From the NCBI RefSeq assembly GCF_002224125.1, contig NZ_NCSM01000065.1, forward strand, positions 1-64,000: a stretch of 64,000 nucleotides of DNA, in the 5' to 3' direction. The notes beneath the pieces are model-generated. The model had not been told where the DNA came from. It worked only from the letters and a program-made list of their open reading frames with translations, and did no database searches. The DNA is from Streptomyces sp. NBS 14/10. Its GTDB lineage: Bacteria; Actinomycetota; Actinomycetes; Streptomycetales; Streptomycetaceae. The position numbers were made by a program, and so were the translations under genes. Position 1 is the stretch's first letter. Every line of letters begins with the position of its first letter. Below are positions 43,903-51,702 of this stretch, piece after piece.

Positions 43903-45524
43903 CGCTCGCTCCCCTCGTCCGGGCCGTCCTGGCCGCCCTGCCGGTCGCCACCCTCGCCACCGCTCTGGCCGCCGCCCTCGCTACCGCCTTGGTCCGGTTC
44001 GCTCAGCCGTGAGGCGTCCATGGGCAGCCGCAGCGTGAAGACGGCTCCGCCGTCGGGAGAGTTGTCCGCGGTGATCTCGCCGCCGTGGATATGCGCGTTC
44101 TCCAGCGCGATCGACAGGCCGAGTCCGCTGCCCTCCGACCGGGGCCGGGAGGCGCTGGCCTTGTAGAAGCGGTCGAAGACATGCGGAAGCACATCCTCGG
44201 GGATGCCCGGGCCGTGGTCCCGGACCCGGATCAGCAGATCGTCGTCCTCGGGCCGCACCGAGACCCGCACCGGCGAGCCGCCGTGCTTGAGGGCGTTCCC
44301 GATCAGATTGGCGAGGATGACGTCCAGCCGCCGGGGGTCGAGCCGGGCCATGATGCCGCGCTCCGCGTCGAGCTCGACGGCGTCCAGCCAGGCCCGGGCG
44401 TCGATGCAGGCCGTCACCTGGTCCGCGACGTCGACGTCGTCCAGGACCAGCCGTGCCGTGCCCGCGTCGAAGCGGGTCACCTCCATCAGATTCTCCACCA
44501 GGTCGTTCAGTCGCCGCGTCTCGCTGACCACCAGCTGCACCGCCGGGGCGATCATCGGGTCGAGCGCGTCGGTCTCCTCCTCCAGCACCTCAGTCACCGC
44601 CGTGATCGCGGTGAGCGGGGTACGCAGCTCATGCGACATGTCCGCGACGAAGCGCCGGCTGGACGCCTCCCGCGCGCTCAGCTCCTCCACCCGCTTCTCC
44701 AACCGCTCCGCGGCCCGGTTGAAGGTACGGGAGAGATTGGCGAGCTCATCGGTGCCGGAGACCTCGAGCCGGGTGTCGAGATGCCCCTCGCCCAGCCGGT
44801 GCGCCGCCTCGCCAAGACGCTGCACCGGCCGCAGCACGGTGGCCGCGGCGGCCTGCGCGAGCAGCGCGGAGCCGATCAGCGCGAGGGCGGTGGCGATGCC
44901 CAGGGACCAGGCCAGGGAGTTGAGGTCCTGGCGCTCGGTCTCCAGGGATTTGAGCATGTAGCCGGTCGGCCCGCCGCCGTTCACGTGGGCCCCGCCGATC
45001 AGATACGGGGTGCCCTGCAGCGTGATCCGCTGCCAGTAGAGGTGATACGGGGAGGTATTGGAGCCCGCGACGGCGCGTTTCTTGTCGACCGCGCTCCGTA
45101 GTGCATCGGGCACCGTCTTGAGTGTCAGCAGATCGTCCGCTGAGGCAGCGGTGCACGGGCCGCCGCCCTCGGTCCGGGCGATCAGCAGCACCTCGTACTT
45201 CTGGCTGTTGTCCGCCATCCGATCCGCGGCGTCCTGCAATTCGGGACAAGTCGGCACGGCGGGCAGCGGGTCCGTGGCCTCCTTCAGCGACTTGCTGAAG
45301 TCGTCCAGCGCGGCGTCCTGGGTGCGTGTGAGCACCGCGTCACGATTCAGCCAGTACGCGATCGCCGACGCGGACACGGCGGCCGCCAGCGCCACCAGAC
45401 CGAAGACGAGCATCAGCCGCAGCCGCAGGCTCAGCCACCGCAACAGCCCCGCGGCCCAGCCACGCGCCCGGCTGGGCTTCCCTCCCCCAGCTACCGCTGG
45501 GTGGTGCCCCCTCTCCGCGCTCAA
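43899..45524 (-). CDS. afsQ2: AfsQ2 sensor histidine kinase
   Basis: This 541-residue sensor kinase has an N-terminal basic tail, a transmembrane helix near residues 34-58, an extracellular domain up to about 200, a second helix (ATALALIGSALLAQAAAATV), a HAMP domain, and the kinase core with H298 in SHELRTPL, N-box NLIGNALKHGG and G-boxes (DHGPGIPED, GSGLGLSIA). Together with AfsQ1 it controls antibiotic production and development in S. coelicolor. The apparent start is TTG at 45524, and residues 7-16 (HHPAVAGGGK) are encoded by a dispersed palindromic repeat. The natural start may have been changed by this repeat. Confidence 0.9.
   Translation of the reverse strand: MSAERGHHPAVAGGGKPSRARGWAAGLLRWLSLRLRLMLVFGLVALAAAVSASAIAYWLNRDAVLTRTQDAALDDFSKSLKEATDPLPAVPTCPELQDAADRMADNSQKYEVLLIARTEGGGPCTAASADDLLTLKTVPDALRSAVDKKRAVAGSNTSPYHLYWQRITLQGTPYLIGGAHVNGGGPTGYMLKSLETERQDLNSLAWSLGIATALALIGSALLAQAAAATVLRPVQRLGEAAHRLGEGHLDTRLEVSGTDELANLSRTFNRAAERLEKRVEELSAREASSRRFVADMSHELRTPLTAITAVTEVLEEETDALDPMIAPAVQLVVSETRRLNDLVENLMEVTRFDAGTARLVLDDVDVADQVTACIDARAWLDAVELDAERGIMARLDPRRLDVILANLIGNALKHGGSPVRVSVRPEDDDLLIRVRDHGPGIPEDVLPHVFDRFYKASASRPRSEGSGLGLSIALENAHIHGGEITADNSPDGGAVFTLRLPMDASRLSEPDQGGSEGGGQSGGEGGDRQGGQDGPDEGSER
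45482..45511. repeat. 30-base palindromic dispersed repeat (copy 2, in afsQ2)
   Basis: The same repeat as at 25006-25036, in the other orientation and with one mismatch, lies within the first 16 codons of afsQ2. Its palindromic core is CCCAGC-GGTA-GCTGGG. Confidence 0.82.
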
Positions 45525-45540
45525 CGCTTCGCTACCCCGC

Positions 45541-46227
45541 TCACTGTGGCGTGTCCAGCCGGTATCCGACCCCGCGCACCGTACGGATCAGCGTCGGGGA
45601 CGACGGTACGTCCTCCACCTTCGCGCGCAGTCGCTGTACGCAGGCGTCCACCAGCCGGGAGTCACCGAGATAGTCGTGCTCCCACACCAGCCGCAGCAGC
45701 TGCTGCCGCGACAGCGCCTGCCCCGGTCTGCGGCTCAGCTCCAGCAGCAGCCGCAGTTCAGTGGGGGTGAGCTGGAGGTCCTGGCCGTTCTTGGTCACGG
45801 TCATGGCCGCGCGGTCGATGACCAGAGAGCCGAACGACGCCGAGTCATTGGCCTCCCGCTCACCGCGGCGCAGCACCGCACGGATCCGGGCGTCGAGCAC
45901 CCGCCCCTGTACGGGCTTGACCACATAGTCGTCCGCGCCCGACTCAAGACCGACCACGACGTCGATGTCATCGCTCCGCGCGGTCAGCAAGATGATCGGC
46001 AGCTGGTCGGTGCGCCGGATGCGGCGGCACACCTCGAAGCCGTCGATGCCGGGCAGCATCACATCCAGCACGATCAGATCCGGCCGCTGCTCGCGCAGCA
46101 GTTTCAGGCCGTCCTCGCCGGTCGCCGCCGTCGCCACGCGGTGGCCCTGGCGGGACAGGGAGAGTTCGAGGGCCGTGCGGATGGCGTCGTCGTCCTCGAT
46201 CAGCAGAAGGAAAGGCACGTTGGTCAT
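45541..46227 (-). CDS. afsQ1: AfsQ1 response regulator
   Basis: This 228-residue OmpR-family regulator has a receiver domain with D12, D13 and phosphoacceptor D55 (LIVLDVMLPG), K104-region VVKPVQ, and a C-terminal winged helix (DLQLTPTELRLLLELSRRPGQALSRQQLL, then RTVRGVGYRL). Phosphorylated AfsQ1 binds GTnAC-n6-GTnAC sites; one such site is in the gap with sigQ. It is transcribed divergently from sigQ and just upstream of afsQ2. Function is from known Streptomyces work on this system, while the motifs are seen directly. Confidence 0.92.
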   Translation of the reverse strand: MTNVPFLLLIEDDDAIRTALELSLSRQGHRVATAATGEDGLKLLREQRPDLIVLDVMLPGIDGFEVCRRIRRTDQLPIILLTARSDDIDVVVGLESGADDYVVKPVQGRVLDARIRAVLRRGEREANDSASFGSLVIDRAAMTVTKNGQDLQLTPTELRLLLELSRRPGQALSRQQLLRLVWEHDYLGDSRLVDACVQRLRAKVEDVPSSPTLIRTVRGVGYRLDTPQ

Positions 46228-46294
46228 TCTGGCCTACAAGGGGCCTGTAGTTCGACCGTCAGGCAGTCAGGAGGTTCATTCACCTCCTACCCCT

Positions 46295-46310
46295 GTGACG
46301 AGCCTGTGAC
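46295..46310 (+). promoter_or_regulatory. AfsQ1 box GTGAC-n6-GTGAC
   Basis: GTGACGAGCCTGTGAC lies between afsQ1 and sigQ and matches the reported AfsQ1 consensus exactly. It is therefore the likely site by which AfsQ1 activates sigQ (and perhaps itself). Confidence 0.78.
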
Positions 46311-46421
46311 AGTCGGCAGACAGGGCCATGAAACTGGCCCGGCAATCTTTTGGGCACCGGGAGGAACGCAGACCCGGGAAGCACAAGGAACCGAGCAAGC
46401 TCTACCGACGGGGGGCGCGAC

Positions 46422-47246
46422 ATGAACACACTGCACTTCAACAACGCCAGCGCAGTCATTCGCACGCGCCTCCACGACGCCGGCCGGAGCAACGAGAAGT
46501 CCGGTGCCGTGAGCGGGCGGGGGTGCGCTCGCGGCGCCGGGCGTCAGCGGCCTCCTTATGTGGTGGCCATTGACGCGTACACGGGGGCCCCTGGGAACAC
46601 GGGCCCGGGGGGACCGGTGGAGCCGGCCGGCTCCAAGGAAGAGGGGGGCTCCGCGGACCAGGGGGGCCGCGGAGGAAGCGGGGGAAGCTCGTACAGGGAG
46701 GCATCGGGGGAGCGGTGCGGGACGTCGGAGGTGGAATTCACCGCCTACGTCCAAGAGCGCCGCGCCTCCCTGTACGCCACCGCCTACCACCTGACCGGTG
46801 ACCGGTTCGAGGCCGAGGACCTGCTGCAGAGCGCGCTGTTCTCGACCTACCGGGCCTGGGACCGGATCAGTGACAAGGCGGCGGTCGGCGGCTATCTGCG
46901 CCGCACCATGACCAATCTGCACATCAGCGCCTGGCGTCGGCGCAAGCTCAACGAGTACCCGACGGAGGAGCTGCCGGAGACGGCGGGAGACCACGACGCG
47001 ATGCGCGGCACCGAGCTGCGCGCCGTGCTGTGGCAGGCCCTGGCCCGGCTGCCCGAGCTGCAGCGCACGATGCTGGTGCTGCGCTACTACGAGGGCCGGA
47101 CGGACCCGGAGATCGCGGACATTCTCAACATCAGTGTCGGAACGGTCAAAAGCGGCATCTGGCGCTCGCTGCGCCGGCTGCGCGAGGACGAAGCCCTCAG
47201 CTTCGGCCGGGACGAGGAGGAGTCCTTCGGCGAGCTTGTCGCCTGA
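46422..47246 (+). CDS. sigQ: SigE-family sigma factor SigQ
   Basis: This 274-residue sigma factor has a regular sigma-70 region 2 (YVQERRASLYATAYHLTGDRFEAEDLLQSALFSTYRAW, from about residue 108) and region 4 (LPELQRTMLVLRYYEGRTDPEIADILNISVGTVKSG). The first 105 residues are a low-complexity glycine-rich extension with a conserved-looking MNTLHFNN start. In S. coelicolor SigQ is the divergent partner of AfsQ1/AfsQ2 and acts in the same stress and antibiotic control. The ATG at 46422 is chosen, since an upstream in-frame start at 46350 would overlap the AfsQ1-driven promoter. Confidence 0.88.
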   Translation: MNTLHFNNASAVIRTRLHDAGRSNEKSGAVSGRGCARGAGRQRPPYVVAIDAYTGAPGNTGPGGPVEPAGSKEEGGSADQGGRGGSGGSSYREASGERCGTSEVEFTAYVQERRASLYATAYHLTGDRFEAEDLLQSALFSTYRAWDRISDKAAVGGYLRRTMTNLHISAWRRRKLNEYPTEELPETAGDHDAMRGTELRAVLWQALARLPELQRTMLVLRYYEGRTDPEIADILNISVGTVKSGIWRSLRRLREDEALSFGRDEEESFGELVA

Positions 47247-47254
47247 GGATGAAC

Positions 47255-47345
47255 GGGGGATACGGGGGAAAGCGGGGGGACCACGGGGGCCGGCGTTCGG
47301 GGGAGCGTCGGTAGTACGGGGGAAGCACGGGGGATCACGGGGGAA
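47255..47345 (+). promoter_or_regulatory. G-quadruplex-type tract in the sigQ 3' region
   Basis: Starting eight bases after the sigQ stop, eight runs of five or six G follow in 91 bases. The first four (47255-47259, 47264-47268, 47274-47279, 47285-47289) have loops of four to six bases, a good intramolecular G-quadruplex motif in the mRNA-like strand. Confidence 0.6.
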
Positions 47346-47351
47346 ACGAGC

Positions 47352-47391
47352 GGGTCCGGACGGCCGGGGGGTCTGTCCGGGCCCGTCTTTT
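47352..47391 (+). terminator. Probable sigQ terminator
   Basis: An imperfect 12-base stem GGGTCCGGACGG / CTGTCCGGGCCC followed by GTCTTTT lies 106 bases after the sigQ stop, beyond the G-rich tract. Confidence 0.7.
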
Positions 47392-47392
47392 C

Positions 47393-47424
47393 GTTACGCC
47401 GTTACGCCGTTACGCCGTTACGTC
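47393..47424. repeat. Tandem repeat GTTACGCC
   Basis: Three exact and one variant copy of an eight-base unit lie between the convergent ends of sigQ and the uridine kinase gene. They are probably simple slippage. Confidence 0.7.
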
Positions 47425-47467
47425 AAGCGGCATCGCGCTGTCGCCGCGGCACATCCAGGCGCGCGCC

Positions 47468-48130
47468 TCAAGAGGTCCTGCTCGGCGACGCCGGCTCCGC
47501 GGTTCTCGGGCTGGCGCAGGCCCGGCCGGAGGCCGCGGCGGCGGCGATCCGGCCCAGCGCGACATCCTTCCCGCACGGATACGCCCCGAGCGCCGTATGC
47601 CGCGCCACGATGCCGCGCTCCGCGCGCATCAGCCGCCAGCCGCGCCGCAGCAGATAGGGCGCGGACTTGCGCCCCTCCCGCAGATCGCGCAGCAGCCGGC
47701 GGCGGAAGGTGGTGGAGGGGCGGCCGCGCAGGCACAGGGCGTCGGCGAGGAGGCCGAGCGCGCGGCAGCGCTCGATGATGTCGGCGGCGAAGATCCCCTC
47801 GGCGATGAAAAGCGGCGAACGACCTATGTCCAGCGGCTCGGCGCCGACGCGGGCGCTGGTGGCGATGTCGTACACCGGCACTGTCGTACGGGACGTACGG
47901 CACAGCGCCTCGATCGCCGCGACCGCGCCGTCCGCGTCCCATGACAGCGGCGAGTCCCAGTCGGCGCCCGCCCCGCCCGGGAGTTGCGGCAGCGAGGGGT
48001 CGTCGCCCTCCTTGTAGAAGTCGTCCAGGTTGAGCACGGGCAGGCCGGTGCGGGCCGCCAGGGACGACTTTCCGGAGCCGGAGGGGCCGGAAAGCAGGAC
48101 GATGCGGGCGGCTATGGGAGGACTGGTCAC
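47468..48130 (-). CDS. udk: Uridine kinase-like P-loop protein
   Basis: This protein of about 220 residues is a nucleoside-kinase-like P-loop enzyme. It has Walker A SGPSGSGKS at residues 14-22, the LNLDDFYKEGDDPSLPQL segment like that of uridine kinases, VPVYDIATS and the LFIAEGIFAADI segment. It would phosphorylate uridine or cytidine to the monophosphate. The GTG at 48130 (VTSPPIAARI) is chosen, since longer forms begin in clearly non-conserved sequence and a CACACT box lies eight bases before it. Its neighbours, both nucleoside and aldehyde enzymes, fit salvage. Confidence 0.8.
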   Translation of the reverse strand: MTSPPIAARIVLLSGPSGSGKSSLAARTGLPVLNLDDFYKEGDDPSLPQLPGGAGADWDSPLSWDADGAVAAIEALCRTSRTTVPVYDIATSARVGAEPLDIGRSPLFIAEGIFAADIIERCRALGLLADALCLRGRPSTTFRRRLLRDLREGRKSAPYLLRRGWRLMRAERGIVARHTALGAYPCGKDVALGRIAAAAASGRACASPRTAEPASPSRTS

Positions 48131-48225
48131 GGGATACCAGTGTGAGGCATGGCGCCGCCGGAGGGACCCCTCAGGTCGTGTGGTGTTCCCCCGGCGGTCG
48201 CGCGGCGTTCGCCCGGTGCGGTGTG

Positions 48226-49137
48226 CTAGACGCCCATCGGGTGCCACACCGTCTTCGTCTCCAGGAAGGCCAACAGCCGGGCCGTGCCCGGGTCGGCCGA
48301 CCAATCCACAGGCTGTGGACGGACGACGCGCTTGAGGTTGTCCGCGGCGGCCTCCTCCAGTGAGCGGGCCAACTCCGCGTCCGCACCCGCGCCCGCGAGG
48401 TCGATCGCGTTGACGTCCTGATGGGCGGCGAGCGGGGTGGCGATCTCGGCGGTGCGGCCGGAGAGCACGTTGACCACGCCGCCCGGGAGGTCCGAGGTGG
48501 CCAGGACCTCGCCGAGGGACAGGGCCGGGAGCGGGGCGCGCTCGCTGGCCACGACCACGGCCGTGTTGCCCGTGACGATCGCCGGGGCGATCACGGAGAC
48601 CAGCCCGAGGAACGACGACTCCTGCGGCGCCAGCACGGCCACCACACCGGTCGGCTCCGGCGTGGAGAGGTTGAAGTACGGGCCCGCGACCGGGTTGGCG
48701 GCCCCGGCGATCTGGGCGACCTTGTCGGACCAGCCCGCGTACCAGACCCAGCGGTCGATCGCGGCGTCCACGACGGCGGCGGCCTTGGACTTGCCAAGCC
48801 CCTCGGCGTCGCCGACCTCCCGCGCGAACTGCTCGCGGCGGCCCTCCAGCATCTCCGCGACGCGGTAGAGGATCTGGCCGCGGTTGTACGCCGTGGCCCC
48901 CGACCAGCCGCCGAACGCCTTGCGGGCGGCGACGACCGCGTCGCGCGCGTCCTTGCGGGAGGAGAGCGGCGCGTTGGCGAGCCAGCGGTCTTTGCCCGCC
49001 GCGCCAGCGGCTGATGTCGCTGTCGTCACCTCGTACACCCGCCCGCTCTCGGACCGGGGGAACTTGCCCCCGACGAAAAGCTTGTAGGTCTTGAGAACGC
49101 CCAGGCGCTCGTCATGCTTTTCGGACTTCTCAGACAT
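48226..49137 (-). CDS. Truncated aldehyde dehydrogenase-like protein without catalytic domain
   Basis: This protein of about 303 residues matches the N-terminal and NAD-binding parts of aldehyde dehydrogenases (GVVAVLAPQESSFLGLVSVIAPAIVTGNTAVVV) but ends before the part with the catalytic cysteine. There is no FNQGQ-C motif. It is well preserved and not disrupted, and it overlaps the full-length aldehyde dehydrogenase gene by eight bases, so it is probably a partner or regulatory subunit and not a pseudogene. Such pairs occur in this place in related genomes as far as I recall. Confidence 0.8.
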   Translation of the reverse strand: MSEKSEKHDERLGVLKTYKLFVGGKFPRSESGRVYEVTTATSAAGAAGKDRWLANAPLSSRKDARDAVVAARKAFGGWSGATAYNRGQILYRVAEMLEGRREQFAREVGDAEGLGKSKAAAVVDAAIDRWVWYAGWSDKVAQIAGAANPVAGPYFNLSTPEPTGVVAVLAPQESSFLGLVSVIAPAIVTGNTAVVVASERAPLPALSLGEVLATSDLPGGVVNVLSGRTAEIATPLAAHQDVNAIDLAGAGADAELARSLEEAAADNLKRVVRPQPVDWSADPGTARLLAFLETKTVWHPMGV

Positions 49138-50581
49138 CGAGGTACGCCTCCAGGCCGTGGCGGCCGCCCTCGCGACCGTAACCGGACTCCTTGTAGCCGC
49201 CGAACGGAGAGGCCGGGTCGAACTTGTTGAAGGTGTTGGACCACACCACACCCGCCCGGAGCTTGTTCGCCATCCACAGGATGCGCGAGCCCTTCTCGGT
49301 CCAGATGCCGGCGGACAGCCCGTACGGGGTGTTGTTGGCCTTCGCGACCGCCTCTTCCGGGGTGCGGAAGGTGAGGACGGAGAGCACCGGGCCGAAGATC
49401 TCCTCGCGTGCGATGCGGTGTGCCTGGGTGACGCCGGTGAACAGGGTGGGCGCGAACCAGTAGCCGGAGGCGGGCAGTTCGCACTCCGGGGCCCAGCGCT
49501 CGGCGCCCTCGGCCTCTCCCGCGTCCGCGAGGGTACGGATCCGGGCCAGCTGCTCGGCCGAGTTGATCGCGCCGATGTCGGTGTTCTTGTCCAGCGGATC
49601 GCCGACCCGGAGGGTGCGCATACGGCGCTTGAGCGCGTCGAGCAGCTCGTCCTGGATCGACTCCTGGACCAGGAGCCGGGAGCCCGCGCAGCAGACGTGG
49701 CCCTGGTTGAAGAAGATGCCGCCCACGATGCCCTCGACGGCCTGGTCGATCGGCGCGTCGTCGAAGACGATGTTGGCCGCCTTGCCGCCCAGTTCGAGGG
49801 TGACCTTCTTCTCCGTACCGGCGACCGTACGGGCGATGGCCTTGCCGACCTCGGTGGAGCCGGTGAAGGCGACCTTGTCGATCCCAGGGTGGGCCACCAG
49901 CTCGGCGCCCGTGGAGCCGTCGCCGGTGATGATGTTGACGACGCCCTTGGGCAGCCCGGCCTGGCGGCAGACGTCCGCGAAGAAGAGGGCGGACAGGGGG
50001 GTGGTCTCGGCGGGCTTGAGGACGACCGTGTTGCCCGCGGCGAGGGCGGGGGCGATCTTCCAGGCGAGCATCAGGAGCGGGAAGTTCCAGGGGATGACCT
50101 GGCCCGCGACGCCGAGCGGCTTCGGGTTGTCCCCGTAGCCCGCGTACTTCAGCTTGTCGGCCCAGCCCGCGTAGTAGAAGAAGTGCGCGGCGACCAGGGG
50201 GAGGTCGACGTCGCGCGATTCGCGGATCGGCTTGCCGTTGTCCAGCGACTCCAGGACGGCCAGCTCGCGCGAGCGCTCCTGGATGATGCGGGCGATGCGG
50301 AAGAGGTACTTGGCGCGCTCGGTGCCGGGCAGCGCGGACCACTTCCCGAAGGCCTTACGGGCCGCCTTGACCGCGCGGTCCACGTCCTCGGTGCCCGCGA
50401 GCGAGACTTCGGACAGCGTCTCCTCGGAGGCGGGGGAGACGGTCTTGAAGACCTTGCCGTCGGCGGCCTCGGCGAACTCGCCGTCGATGAAGAGCCCGTA
50501 CGACGGGGCGATCTCGACGACGGAGCGGGACTCGGGCGCGGGCGCGTACTCGAACGCGTTCGTGATGGCTGGGTTCGTCAT
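49130..50581 (-). CDS. Aldehyde dehydrogenase
   Basis: This 483-residue NAD(P)-dependent aldehyde dehydrogenase has the catalytic cysteine in FNQGHVCCAGSRL, the general-base glutamate in VTLELGGKAANIVFDD and the cofactor segments VIPWNFPLLMLAWKIAPALAAGN and FTGSTEVGKAI. It stands just behind deoC, whose reaction releases acetaldehyde, so oxidation of that acetaldehyde is a likely role. Its 3' end overlaps the truncated paralogue. Substrate is inferred from context. Confidence 0.9.
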   Translation of the reverse strand: MTNPAITNAFEYAPAPESRSVVEIAPSYGLFIDGEFAEAADGKVFKTVSPASEETLSEVSLAGTEDVDRAVKAARKAFGKWSALPGTERAKYLFRIARIIQERSRELAVLESLDNGKPIRESRDVDLPLVAAHFFYYAGWADKLKYAGYGDNPKPLGVAGQVIPWNFPLLMLAWKIAPALAAGNTVVLKPAETTPLSALFFADVCRQAGLPKGVVNIITGDGSTGAELVAHPGIDKVAFTGSTEVGKAIARTVAGTEKKVTLELGGKAANIVFDDAPIDQAVEGIVGGIFFNQGHVCCAGSRLLVQESIQDELLDALKRRMRTLRVGDPLDKNTDIGAINSAEQLARIRTLADAGEAEGAERWAPECELPASGYWFAPTLFTGVTQAHRIAREEIFGPVLSVLTFRTPEEAVAKANNTPYGLSAGIWTEKGSRILWMANKLRAGVVWSNTFNKFDPASPFGGYKESGYGREGGRHGLEAYLDV

Positions 50582-50588
50582 GGCAGTC

Positions 50589-51605
50589 TCAGTCCACCGT
50601 CACATAGTCGGGACCGGAGTACCGTCCGGTGCTCAGCTTCTGGCGCTGCATCAGCAGGTCGTTGAGGAGGCTGGAGGCGCCGAAGCGGAACCAGTCGGCC
50701 GTCAGCCAGTCCGCGCCCAGCGTCTCGTTGACCAGCACCAGGTACTTGATGGCGTCCTTGGAGGTACGGATGCCGCCCGCGGGCTTCACCCCGACCTGCA
50801 CCCCGGTCGTGTCCCGGAAGTCGCGGACCGCCTCCAGCATGAGGAGGGTGACGGGGGGCGTCGCGTTGACCGCGACCTTGCCGGTGGAGGTCTTGATGAA
50901 GTCGGCGCCCGCGAGCATCGCCAGCCAGGAGGCGCGGCGCACATTGTCGTACGTCTGGAGCTCGCCGGTCTCGAAGATGACCTTGAGGTGGGCGGCGGTG
51001 CCGCTGCCGTCCGTACGCCGGCACGCCTCCTTGACCTGTCGGATCTCCTCGAAGACCTGGAGATAGCGACCGGAGAGGAACGCGCCGCGGTCGATCACCA
51101 TGTCGATCTCGTCGGCCCCGGCGGCCACGGCCTCCCGAGTGTCGGCGAGCTTGACGGCGAGCGCCGCCCGCCCGGAGGGGAAGGCGGTCGCGACGGAGGC
51201 CACATGGACCTCGGACCCGCCCGCCTCGGCCAGGGCCTGCTTCGCGGTGGCGACCATGTCGGAGTAGACGCAGATCGCCGCGACCTTGGGGACGGAGCGG
51301 TCGGTCGGATCGGGGCTGACCCCCTTGGCGCACAGCGCCCGGACCTTGCCCGGGGTGTCCGCGCCCTCCAGGGTCGTCAGGTCGATCATGGAGATGGCCA
51401 GGTCGATGGCGTACGCCTTCGCCGTGGTCTTGATCGAGCGGGTGCCGAGCGCGGCGGCACGGGCCTGCAGGCCGACCGCGTCGACGCCCGGCAGGCCGTG
51501 CAGAAAGCGGCGCAGCGCGCCGTCGGTGGCGGTCACATCCGCCATCGACGCCAGTCGCTCGGCCGCCTCCGCGCCGTATGCGGGAACTGTGGTGGGCATG
51601 GTCAC
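50589..51605 (-). CDS. deoC: Deoxyribose-phosphate aldolase
   Basis: This 338-residue class I aldolase splits 2-deoxyribose-5-phosphate into glyceraldehyde-3-phosphate and acetaldehyde. The Schiff-base lysine is in ADFIKTSTGK and the second lysine in VGVKPAGGIRT. The N-terminal 50 residues are longer than in E. coli DeoC, as is usual in actinobacteria. The GTG at 51605 lies six bases after the -10 box, which suggests a leaderless message; an ATG two codons later (51599) is the alternative. Its stop is seven bases before the aldehyde dehydrogenase gene, so the genes form one operon under the nucleoside operator. Confidence 0.92.
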   Translation of the reverse strand: MTMPTTVPAYGAEAAERLASMADVTATDGALRRFLHGLPGVDAVGLQARAAALGTRSIKTTAKAYAIDLAISMIDLTTLEGADTPGKVRALCAKGVSPDPTDRSVPKVAAICVYSDMVATAKQALAEAGGSEVHVASVATAFPSGRAALAVKLADTREAVAAGADEIDMVIDRGAFLSGRYLQVFEEIRQVKEACRRTDGSGTAAHLKVIFETGELQTYDNVRRASWLAMLAGADFIKTSTGKVAVNATPPVTLLMLEAVRDFRDTTGVQVGVKPAGGIRTSKDAIKYLVLVNETLGADWLTADWFRFGASSLLNDLLMQRQKLSTGRYSGPDYVTVD

Positions 51606-51611
51606 CAGGGG

Positions 51612-51641
51612 AGCATATCTACGCGCGTAGTCGAATGTCAC
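51612..51641 (-). promoter_or_regulatory. deoC promoter with nucleoside operator
   Basis: On the minus strand: -35-like GTGACA (51636-51641), a spacer of 18 containing the perfect palindrome CTACGCGCGTAG (51619-51630), then -10 TATGCT (51612-51617), six bases and the GTG. The arrangement is nearly identical to that of add. Confidence 0.8.
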
Positions 51642-51702
51642 CCCCGGGTGCCCGGTGAGAAAGGACTTGTGGGGCATCGACAGGCTTGGCGATGCTCACT
51701 CA

